From Lachnospiraceae bacterium (GTDB lineage Bacteria > Bacillota > Clostridia > Lachnospirales > Lachnospiraceae): a stretch of 16,351 bases of DNA. The position numbers and the translations under genes are program-made. Location: contig JAAVYC010000107.1 of NCBI GenBank assembly GCA_022790905.1, positions 1-16,351 of the forward strand. The letters run 5' to 3'. The first letter of the stretch is position 1. Each line of letters starts with the position of its first letter. The notes beneath the pieces were generated by a model, which was not told the origin of the DNA, did no database searches, and saw nothing but the letters and a program-made list of their open reading frames with translations. This document shows, one piece after another, positions 6,138-13,097 of the stretch.

Positions 6138-6638
6138 ATGGAGGGAAAAAAGGAAGAAGAATTAAGGGATCAGCTGATTATGACGCAACATAGATTGATC
6201 AAAACACATAAAGAGTTGCGTTTTTTTGAGATGGGAAAGAGTGAGATTATCATGTTGGACGTAATTTTAAAAAAGGAGCAGATCGAAAAAAATATGCGGG
6301 GCGTTTATGTCTCAGAGATTGCGAGAGGACTCAACGTGTCTGTACCGGCAGTATCTAAGATGTTGAGAAGTCTGGAGGAAAAAGAGTATGTTGAGAGAAA
6401 AGTAAATCCAAAAGATCGAAGAAGTACCATTGTATCAGTGACTTTAAAAGGAAAAGAGGCGCATAAAAGAGTATTTCGCGAGATGGATACATTTTTAGAG
6501 CGGGTGATAGAACGGTTTGGAGAGGCGAATGCGAAAGAGCTGGTTCATTTGCTAAAACGTTACACAGAGATTATCGGGGAAGAGAGTAGGAGAATGAAAG
6601 ACAGAATAAAGGAGGGATTCCATGAAACAGATATTTAA
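6138..6638 (+). CDS. MarR-family transcriptional regulator
   Basis: A 166-residue protein with a winged helix-turn-helix. The recognition helix region is VYVSEIARGLNVSVPAVSKMLRSLE (about 56-80), followed by the wing with NPKDRRSTIVSVT (94-106), which has the DxR signature of MarR wings. Flanking N- and C-terminal helices would form the dimer interface. Members sense small molecules and usually repress a neighbouring efflux system. The SD AGGAGAGGAG (6125-6134) supports the start. Its end overlaps the first ABC gene by 17 bases, showing translational coupling, and the inverted repeat in its leader is a likely operator. The ligand is not predictable. Confidence 0.9.
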   Translation: MEGKKEEELRDQLIMTQHRLIKTHKELRFFEMGKSEIIMLDVILKKEQIEKNMRGVYVSEIARGLNVSVPAVSKMLRSLEEKEYVERKVNPKDRRSTIVSVTLKGKEAHKRVFREMDTFLERVIERFGEANAKELVHLLKRYTEIIGEESRRMKDRIKEGFHETDI

Positions 6639-8772
6639 ATATTTGACGGAACATAAGGGAGCGGTCGCAATCATTATTTTTCTTTTGATTATTCAGGCTT
6701 ACTGTGACCTGTCGCTTCCCTCTTACACATCAGATATTGTGGACGTGGGAATTGAACAGGGAGGAATTGAACATGAAGCGATGGAGGAGATGAGAGAGGA
6801 GACTTTCGATACGCTCTGTCTTTTTATGAGTGATGAAGATGAGAAAACTGTGCGGGAGGCATATGAGTTTGATGAGAAGAAAAATCGCTACATCAGAAAG
6901 AGCGATAGAGAAGAAAGCATAGAAAAGCTCGATCCCATTTTTGCACAGCCAATGGCAATGATTGGCGGAATGCAGAGTGCGAAAGAGGAAAATTTTAAGC
7001 AATTTCTAGAGGGCGTAAAAGCCGGTGCAATCACAAAAGATACCATTTTACAGATGGAAGAAAAAGCATTGGAGCAGTACGATACGATGAGTGATTCTAT
7101 TGTCTCACAGATGGCAATTATGTACACAAAATCGGAGTATGAGGCGATGAATTATGATACGGGAAAAATTCAAACTCGTTATCTTATAAAGACCGGAGCT
7201 AAGATGCTTGGATTATCCATATTGATGGCAGCAGCAGCTATCTTAGGGGGATTTTTTTCCTCAAAAACCGGAGCAAAAATCGGCATGAATCTAAGGAGTA
7301 GGGTTTTTGAAAAAGTAGTGAGTTTTTCGAATCGGGAAATGGATCAGTTTTCCACAGCTTCTCTGATTACGCGGAGTACAAACGATATTCAGCAGGTGCA
7401 GATGGTGGCGATTGTTTTGCTCAGAATGGTGCTCTATGCTCCGATTATCGGTATTGGAGGAGTTTTGAAAGTCATTCATACCAAGACTGGAATGGGCTGG
7501 ATTATCGTTGTGGCAGTCGCAGTAATTTTGTTGATTGTCGGTATTTTGGTGTTCTTTGCTATGCCAAAATTTAAAATCATGCAGAAATTAGTAGACCGTA
7601 TGAATCTGGTGTCGAGGGAGATTTTAACGGGAATACCGGTGATTCGGGCGTTCAGCAGGGAAAAATTTGAGGAAAAGCGTTTTGATGGCGTGAACCAGGA
7701 TCTGATGAAAACGCAATTGTTTACAAACCGTGTGATGACATTTATGATGCCTGCCATGATGTTGGTCATGAATGGTATCACAATTATGATTGTCTGGTTT
7801 GGGGCAAAAGGAGTGGATCTTGGAAACTTACAAGTCGGTGATATGATTGCATTTATTACTTATACTATGCAGATTGTTATGGCGTTTTTGATGTTGACCA
7901 TGGTTTCGATTATGCTGCCAAGAGCGGGAGTTGCGGCGGAACGTATTCAGGAAGTCATACTCACAGAGTCGAGTATTCATGACGCCAAAGAAGTGCAGGG
8001 AGAGGAAAAAGATTTTGCCGGCATTTTGGAGTTTCACGATGTTGGATTTGCTTATGATGGGGCAGATGAAGAGGCGATTAGCCATATTTCTTTTACGGCA
8101 AGACCGGGCGAGACTACGGCGATTATTGGAAGTACCGGTTGTGGAAAGACGACCCTTTTGAATCTGATTCCGCGTTTTTATGATGTGACTGCGGGAAGCA
8201 TTACGGTCGATGGAATCGACGTTCGCGACATGTCCCAGAAAAAATTGAGAAGCCTAATCGGTTATGTTCCGCAAAAAGGGATATTGTTTTCAGGAACGAT
8301 CACATCAAACCTTAAATTTGCAGGAGATCAAGTAACAGATGAGATGATGCTAGAGGCAGCGGATATCGCTCAGGCGACAGAATTTATTGAATCCAAAGAG
8401 GAGAAGTACGAGAGTCCGATTGCTCAGGGTGGAACCAATGTCTCGGGAGGACAAAAGCAGAGACTCTCAATTGCGCGGGCAATTGCCAAAGATCCAAAAA
8501 TTTTCCTCTTTGATGACAGCTTTTCTGCACTCGATTATAAGACAGATGTCGCTTTGCGAAAAAGATTGAATGAAAAAGTAAAAGATGCCACTGTTTTGAT
8601 TGTGGCGCAGAGAATCAGTACGATCCTTCATGCCGATCATATTATCGTATTAGAGGAAGGAAGGATTGCGGGAATGGGAACACATAAAGAGTTGTTAAAA
8701 AGTTGTGAGGCCTATTTAGAGATTGCAAAATCGCAGTTGTCAGAGGCAGAGCTGAAAGGGGGAGCACACTAA
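6622..8772 (+). CDS. ABC exporter half-transporter with degenerate ATP site and large TM1-TM2 insertion
   Basis: The 716-residue protein is a fused membrane and ATPase half-transporter, expected in the cytoplasmic membrane. TM1 is about 13-35 and TM2 about 191-213; the rest of the TM domain runs to about 435. Between TM1 and TM2 lie about 150 hydrophilic, acidic residues, where most exporters have a short outer loop. The ATPase domain has Walker A GSTGCGKTT (503-511), Q-loop Q551 and an intact SGGQ signature (608-611). The Walker B catalytic Glu is Asp632 (FLFDDS) and the switch His is Gln663 (VAQRIS). These losses mark the degenerate partner of heterodimeric exporters such as TM287/288 or BmrCD. 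GGAGG at 6611-6615 supports the start. Its stop and the next start share a base (TAATG). Multidrug efflux is likely, but the substrate is unknown. Confidence 0.9.
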   Translation: MKQIFKYLTEHKGAVAIIIFLLIIQAYCDLSLPSYTSDIVDVGIEQGGIEHEAMEEMREETFDTLCLFMSDEDEKTVREAYEFDEKKNRYIRKSDREESIEKLDPIFAQPMAMIGGMQSAKEENFKQFLEGVKAGAITKDTILQMEEKALEQYDTMSDSIVSQMAIMYTKSEYEAMNYDTGKIQTRYLIKTGAKMLGLSILMAAAAILGGFFSSKTGAKIGMNLRSRVFEKVVSFSNREMDQFSTASLITRSTNDIQQVQMVAIVLLRMVLYAPIIGIGGVLKVIHTKTGMGWIIVVAVAVILLIVGILVFFAMPKFKIMQKLVDRMNLVSREILTGIPVIRAFSREKFEEKRFDGVNQDLMKTQLFTNRVMTFMMPAMMLVMNGITIMIVWFGAKGVDLGNLQVGDMIAFITYTMQIVMAFLMLTMVSIMLPRAGVAAERIQEVILTESSIHDAKEVQGEEKDFAGILEFHDVGFAYDGADEEAISHISFTARPGETTAIIGSTGCGKTTLLNLIPRFYDVTAGSITVDGIDVRDMSQKKLRSLIGYVPQKGILFSGTITSNLKFAGDQVTDEMMLEAADIAQATEFIESKEEKYESPIAQGGTNVSGGQKQRLSIARAIAKDPKIFLFDDSFSALDYKTDVALRKRLNEKVKDATVLIVAQRISTILHADHIIVLEEGRIAGMGTHKELLKSCEAYLEIAKSQLSEAELKGGAH

Positions 8773-10616
8773 TGGCAGAAAAGAACAGACATGGATCGGG
8801 CCCGAGAGGACCGCACGGGGGTGGAATGGCTCCTGTAGAGAAAGCAGAAGACTTTAAGGGGACGATGAGGAAGCTGATTTCCCATATTGGCAGTTATAAA
8901 TATGCTGTGGCAGCAGTTTTGCTATTTGCAGTTGGAAGTACCGTATTTAATATTATTGGTCCAAAGATTTTGAGTCGGGCGACGACAGAGTTATTTCAGG
9001 GACTGATGTCTAAAATACGGGGAAGTGGTGGAATTGATTTTCAAAAGATAGGAAGGATTCTTCTTATATTATTAATTATCTATTGTGTCAGTGCGATATT
9101 CTCTTTTATCCAGGGATGGATTATGACCGGGGTCACACAAAAACTTTGTTTTCGCTTTCGAAAAGAAATCTCGGAAAAAATCAATCGGATGCCGATGAAG
9201 TATTTTGAGTCAAAGACGGTCGGAGAGGTGCTTTCAAGAATTACAAATGATGTCGATACGTTGGGTCAGAGTTTAAACCAGAGTATTACAATTTTAATCA
9301 CATCCATCACAACAATTATCGGTGTGTTGATTATGATGCTTACGATCAGTCCTCTGATGACCTTAATTGCATTTGTCATATTACCGTTCTCAGCATTTTT
9401 GATCAGCATTGTGGTAAAAAGGTCCCAGAAATACTTTTTTACGCAACAGGAGTATCTTGGCAAAGTGAATGGTCAGGTGGAGGAAGTGTTCAGCGGACAG
9501 AATGTCATCAAAGGATTCAACAGGGAAGAGATCGTAAAAGAGGAATTTGGAAAAGATAATGAAGTATTATATCAGTCCGCCTGGAAATCACAATTTTTCT
9601 CGGGAATGATGCAGCCAATCATGATGTTTGTGGGAAACCTCGGTTATGTGGCGGTGGCGGTCAGCGGAAGTATGCTTGCGATTAAAGGAACGATAGAAGT
9701 GGGAGATATCCAGGCATTTATTCAATATGTGAGAAATTTCACACAGCCAATCATGCAAGTGGCCCAAGTTTCTAATATGCTGCAGTCTATGGCCGCTGCT
9801 GCGGAGCGTGTTTTTGAATTTTTAAGTGAAGAGGAAGAAGAACAGTATGTAGAAAATGCGGTTAGAGGAAAAGAGATTACGGGAAAAGTTACTTTTAAAA
9901 ATGTGGCATTTGGTTATGAGGAGGATAAGGTGATTATCCATAATTTTAACAGCGAAGTGGAACCGGGACAGATGGTTGCGATCGTAGGCCCGACCGGAGC
10001 TGGAAAGACCACAATGGTAAAATTGCTAATGCGCTTTTATGATGTAAACAGGGGAGCCATTACCATTGACGGATATGATATCCGGGATTTTAACCGAAGT
10101 GAATTGCGTGAAAACTTTGGTATGGTGTTACAAGATACTTGGCTCTTTAAAGGGACCATTATGGAAAATATCCGTTATGGACGTCTGGATGCGACGGACG
10201 AAGAAGTCATTGCGGCGGCAAAGGCAGCGCATGCCCATCACTTTATCTCGACCCTTCCGGGCGGTTATCAGATGGAGCTGAATGAGGAGGCGAATAATGT
10301 CTCACAGGGACAAAAGCAGCTTTTGACCATTGCAAGGGCAATTCTTGCGGACAATCGGATTTTGATTTTGGATGAGGCGACAAGTTCTGTGGATACGAGA
10401 ACCGAGGCGAGAATCCAAAAAGCAATGAATAATCTGATGAAAGGACGTACCAGTTTTGTGATTGCTCACAGGTTGTCCACAATCAAAGATGCAGATTTGA
10501 TTTTAGTGATGAAGGATGGGGATATTATAGAACAGGGAACGCACGAAGAGTTGTTAGAGATGAATGGATTCTATGCGGATTTATATAATTCTCAGTTTGA
10601 AAAGGCGCTTGCGTAA
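8772..10616 (+). CDS. ABC exporter half-transporter, catalytic partner
   Basis: This 614-residue membrane-ATPase fusion is the partner of the gene before it. The N-terminus is Gly/His/Pro-rich (about 5-20), as in many clostridial homologues. Membrane helices span about 43-335. The ATPase domain has Walker A GPTGAGKTT (406-414), Q454, Walker B LILDEA with catalytic E535, and switch H566. Its signature is SQGQ (511-514) instead of SGGQ. In a dimer, this altered signature faces the degenerate Walker site of the first subunit, while its complete Walker site faces the intact SGGQ there. One site can therefore hydrolyse ATP and the other probably only binds. The SD is in AAGGGGGAG near 8757-8764. 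A strong terminator follows at 10646. Confidence 0.92.
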   Translation: MAEKNRHGSGPRGPHGGGMAPVEKAEDFKGTMRKLISHIGSYKYAVAAVLLFAVGSTVFNIIGPKILSRATTELFQGLMSKIRGSGGIDFQKIGRILLILLIIYCVSAIFSFIQGWIMTGVTQKLCFRFRKEISEKINRMPMKYFESKTVGEVLSRITNDVDTLGQSLNQSITILITSITTIIGVLIMMLTISPLMTLIAFVILPFSAFLISIVVKRSQKYFFTQQEYLGKVNGQVEEVFSGQNVIKGFNREEIVKEEFGKDNEVLYQSAWKSQFFSGMMQPIMMFVGNLGYVAVAVSGSMLAIKGTIEVGDIQAFIQYVRNFTQPIMQVAQVSNMLQSMAAAAERVFEFLSEEEEEQYVENAVRGKEITGKVTFKNVAFGYEEDKVIIHNFNSEVEPGQMVAIVGPTGAGKTTMVKLLMRFYDVNRGAITIDGYDIRDFNRSELRENFGMVLQDTWLFKGTIMENIRYGRLDATDEEVIAAAKAAHAHHFISTLPGGYQMELNEEANNVSQGQKQLLTIARAILADNRILILDEATSSVDTRTEARIQKAMNNLMKGRTSFVIAHRLSTIKDADLILVMKDGDIIEQGTHEELLEMNGFYADLYNSQFEKALA

Positions 10617-10645
10617 ACGGTATAGACAGAAGAGGAAAGAAATGG

Positions 10646-10680
10646 AAAAAAGTATGAAAAATTATTTTTCATACTTTTTT
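10646..10680 (+). terminator. Intrinsic terminator of the exporter operon
   Basis: Two perfectly complementary 16-base arms (10646-10661 and 10665-10680) surround a TTA loop. The core is GTATG with CATAC, and the 3' arm ends in six T residues. The flanking A and T runs make it active on either strand in principle. Confidence 0.85.
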
Positions 10681-10703
10681 CTTTGCTTTTTTAGAATGAG
10701 TGT

Positions 10704-10717
10704 GGTATTATAATACC
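10704..10717 (+). promoter_or_regulatory. Candidate tRNA promoter -10 region inside a perfect palindrome
   Basis: TATAAT (10709-10714) lies 40 bases before the tRNA. It is embedded in the perfect 14-base palindrome GGTATTATAATACC. The upstream -35 area (about 10686-10691) is a run of T and does not match TTGACA well. Confidence 0.5.
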
Positions 10718-10754
10718 TGCTAGTTTAACGATACAGTTTTGCTGTTTAAAATAT

Positions 10755-10826
10755 GCATCTATAGTCTAATGGATAGAACGCTGGACTCCGATTCCAGTAA
10801 TGTGGGTTCGACTCCCGCTAGATGCA
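10755..10826 (+). tRNA. tRNA-Arg (anticodon CCG)
   Basis: The 72 bases fold as a cloverleaf: acceptor GCATCTA with TAGATGC (7 bp), anticodon stem CTGGA with TCCAG, loop CTCCGAT with anticodon CCG at 10788-10790, and T arm GTGGG-TTCGACT-CCCGC. The discriminator is A10826 and the next bases are TTT, so the CCA end is not encoded. It decodes the Arg codon CGG. The D stem is weak: 10764-10767 (GTCT) against 10776-10779 (GAAC) leaves a C-A mismatch and a T-G pair. Confidence 0.93.
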
Positions 10827-10914
10827 TTTGGAGAAAAATACAGGATATTTCAATATATTTCGGGCAACAGAAAAATTCAGGACATAAGAAACAACGAAAG
10901 GTTAGGAGGTTTTT

Positions 10915-12276
10915 ATGAGTACTGAGAATCAGAATGAAAATCAAAACAAAAACCAGAGTGGAAATCAAAATGGAAATAAGAGTGGCATGGACATGGCAGG
11001 TATTCAGAATTTTCTAAATAAAAATGGAAAATACTTGTTGATGGCTATTGGAGCGATTGCGGTGATTGCGATGATTGTCATTGCGGTGGTTGCCGGAAAT
11101 GGCGGTGATAAGAAAGAAGATCCGAAGGCGAAAGCGGAGAAAGTATTAAAAAAAGAATATCAGGTCGATAAAGATAAGGATATTACGAAACTGATGAAGA
11201 GCTATTATAAATCTTATGCGGCAGGCGATGTGAAAGCTTTGGATAAGATAGCAAAACCAATCTCTGACTTGGAAAAAAGTTATATTGAGATGTTTAGTAA
11301 ACGGGTAGAGAGTTATAAGGATATCAAATGTTATGTAAAAGAGGGACTAGACAAAGATTCTTATATCGTATCTGTAACGATGAACATGAAATTTCCTGAT
11401 ATTAAGACAAAGGCACCATCTTTAGAGACTTTTTATCTCAAGACAAGCGATGATGGAAAGGTATATATTGACAATCTCTATAGTACCTTTAATTATATTG
11501 CTACGCAGGAAAAAAAGGTCGATTCGAGTACTGCGGAATTTATAGAAAACTATGAGAAACAGGATGATTTTATAAAATTAGCAGAAGATATCGAAAAACA
11601 GAGCGAGAAAGCGATTAAGTCAGACAAAGAACTCGCAAAGTATATCGATAAATTAAATAATAAAGTGATTCCGAAATGGATGAACAAGTACAAGGAAAAA
11701 CTTCAAAAAGAAGAGGAAAAGAAGAAAGAAGAAGAGAAGAAGCAGGAAGAGGAACAAAAGAAGAAGGAAGAGAAAAAGAAAAAAGAGGAAGAGGAAAAGA
11801 AGAAACAAGAAGAGAAGAAAAAGAAAGAAGAAGAACAAAAGAAGAAAGAGGAGGAAGAAAAAGAGCAGGCGTCTGAGACCGTATATACAACGACAAAAGT
11901 AAATATTCGGGCCAAGGCGGACACATCTTCAGATATAGTGGCGACTGTAGAATTTGGAACAGAAATGAAGCGCACGAAGACAAAAGGCGATTGGAGTGTT
12001 GTGGAATATAATGGTTCCAAAGGATATGTCAGAAGTGAATACCTCTCAACAGAGGTGCCGCAGGAGAACAAATCAGCGGCGGCGCTGCCGGAGGGAAGTA
12101 CGATCACATTGAACAGTACGATAAACATCCGGGAATCCATGAATGAAAATTCAGCAAAAGTTGCAGTTGGATATGCCGGTGATGAGGTGAAAGTAGTCAT
12201 GAGCTATTCAGACGGTTGGACGAAAGTGAATTTTAAAGATAAGATCGGTTACATAAAGACAGAATTATTACAGTAG
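10915..12276 (+). CDS. Membrane-anchored protein with Lys/Glu helix and two SH3b domains
   Basis: A 453-residue protein of unknown exact function. Residues 1-25 are an Asn/Gln/Gly-rich low-complexity tail, and one membrane segment spans about 40-60, so the bulk is probably extracytoplasmic. About 85-200 looks like an NTF2-type fold (LMKSYYKSYAAGDVKAL start), a guess from pattern. Residues 257-318 are almost only Lys and Glu with occasional Gln, a probable single alpha-helix or coiled coil that could act as a rod. Two bacterial SH3 domains follow, about 321-380 and 395-453, each with VNIRAKAD/INIRESMN and GYVRSEYL/GYIKTELL blocks; these usually bind cell wall peptides. AGGAGG (10904-10909) supports the start. 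It follows the tRNA by 88 bases with no strong promoter between, and ends in an intrinsic terminator. A role at the cell wall is inferred. Confidence 0.8.
   Translation: MSTENQNENQNKNQSGNQNGNKSGMDMAGIQNFLNKNGKYLLMAIGAIAVIAMIVIAVVAGNGGDKKEDPKAKAEKVLKKEYQVDKDKDITKLMKSYYKSYAAGDVKALDKIAKPISDLEKSYIEMFSKRVESYKDIKCYVKEGLDKDSYIVSVTMNMKFPDIKTKAPSLETFYLKTSDDGKVYIDNLYSTFNYIATQEKKVDSSTAEFIENYEKQDDFIKLAEDIEKQSEKAIKSDKELAKYIDKLNNKVIPKWMNKYKEKLQKEEEKKKEEEKKQEEEQKKKEEKKKKEEEEKKKQEEKKKKEEEQKKKEEEEKEQASETVYTTTKVNIRAKADTSSDIVATVEFGTEMKRTKTKGDWSVVEYNGSKGYVRSEYLSTEVPQENKSAAALPEGSTITLNSTINIRESMNENSAKVAVGYAGDEVKVVMSYSDGWTKVNFKDKIGYIKTELLQ
11705..11865 (+). repeat. 161-base purine tract encoding the Lys/Glu helix
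   Basis: All bases are A or G except four C at 11743, 11755, 11806 and 11836; there is no T. It consists of degenerate GAA/AAG/GAG codons. Such strand-asymmetric tracts can form triplex DNA and change length by slippage, which would alter helix length in multiples of one residue or shift frame. Confidence 0.9.
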
Positions 12277-12280
12277 AGAT

Positions 12281-12311
12281 AAAATGCGGAGACTTTGGTC
12301 TCCGCATTTTT
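12281..12311 (+). terminator. Intrinsic terminator between the SH3b gene and rluF
   Basis: AAAATGCGGAGAC (12281-12293) and GTCTCCGCATTTT (12298-12310) form a perfect 13-bp stem with a TTTG loop and end in five T. It begins 4 bases after the SH3b stop codon. Only 12 bases separate it from the rluF ATG. Confidence 0.9.
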
Positions 12312-12323
12312 GAAAGGATAGGA

Positions 12324-13097
12324 ATGGGACAGGAAATTGTAAGAATCAACAAATTCTTGAGTGAAGCGGGAATATGCTCAAGAAGAGGAGCTGATCGTCT
12401 CGTCGAAGAGGGGCGGGTACTAATTGATGGAAAAAATGCGGTGCTAGGTGATCAGGTATTGCCCGGCCAGAAAGTTACTGTAGATGGAAAAGCGATCCAC
12501 CGCGAAAATGATAAAGTTCTTTTGGCATTTCATAAGCCGAGAGGAATTGTATGTACGGCTGAAAAGAGAGAGAAAAATAATGTGATTGACTATATAAAAT
12601 ATCCAAAACGAATCTATCCAGTGGGAAGGCTGGACAAAGATTCAGAAGGATTGCTTCTTATGACGAACGATGGAAATCTCGGAAATGAAATTTTAAAAGC
12701 TAGAAATTATCACGAGAAAGAATACGAGGTGACCGTGAATCGTCCTGTGACGGAAGAATTTTTGCGCAAAATGGCGGAGGGAGTTCCTATTTTGGATACA
12801 GTCACCCGCAAATGCGTCGTGGAAAAATTAGAAAAGAGAAAATTCCGGATTATATTAACGCAGGGTTTAAATCGTCAGATTCGCAGAATGTGTGAATATT
12901 TGGGTTATCGTGTTATAAGACTGGTTCGAGTTAGGATTATGAATATTGAGCTAAAAGACATTCCAGTTGGAAAATACAGGGAAATTACACACCAGGAATG
13001 GGTAGAATTAGAATCAGAGCTTGATCACAGACATACAGCGAAGGAGAACGAAGATGGAGTTTTTGAAAAGAATAGAGGAATTGAGAAAGGAAATTGA
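12324..13097 (+). CDS. rluF: 23S rRNA pseudouridine synthase, RluF-like (RsuA/RluB/E/F family)
   Basis: It isomerises a uridine in 23S rRNA to pseudouridine; E. coli RluF acts on U2604. The 257 residues hold an N-terminal S4 RNA-binding domain (about 5-65, VRINKFLSEAGICSRR), then the catalytic domain with GRLDKDSEGL (101-110), where D104 is the nucleophile, and GLNRQIRRMCEYLGY (181-195). GVPILDTVTRKC (153-164) and the RIMNI segment resemble RluF more than RluB as I recall them. GAAAGGATAGG (12312-12322) supports the start. Its last 44 bases overlap ligA in another frame, so the tail from about residue 236 is dictated partly by the ligA start region. It begins 12 bases after a terminator, so its promoter or readthrough source is unclear. 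Sibling RluB is the main alternative. Confidence 0.85.
   Translation: MGQEIVRINKFLSEAGICSRRGADRLVEEGRVLIDGKNAVLGDQVLPGQKVTVDGKAIHRENDKVLLAFHKPRGIVCTAEKREKNNVIDYIKYPKRIYPVGRLDKDSEGLLLMTNDGNLGNEILKARNYHEKEYEVTVNRPVTEEFLRKMAEGVPILDTVTRKCVVEKLEKRKFRIILTQGLNRQIRRMCEYLGYRVIRLVRVRIMNIELKDIPVGKYREITHQEWVELESELDHRHTAKENEDGVFEKNRGIEKGN

Noticed and set aside
10755..10826. tRNA as an integration site for a genomic island
   Set aside because: No integrase and no direct repeat of the tRNA 3' end was seen nearby; the neighbours look like core genes.
11703..12200. Open frame on the minus strand, rich in Ser and Phe
   Set aside because: It is the mirror of the GAA/AAG-rich tract and SH3b codons of the plus-strand gene. 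It has no ribosome site and no plausible protein composition.
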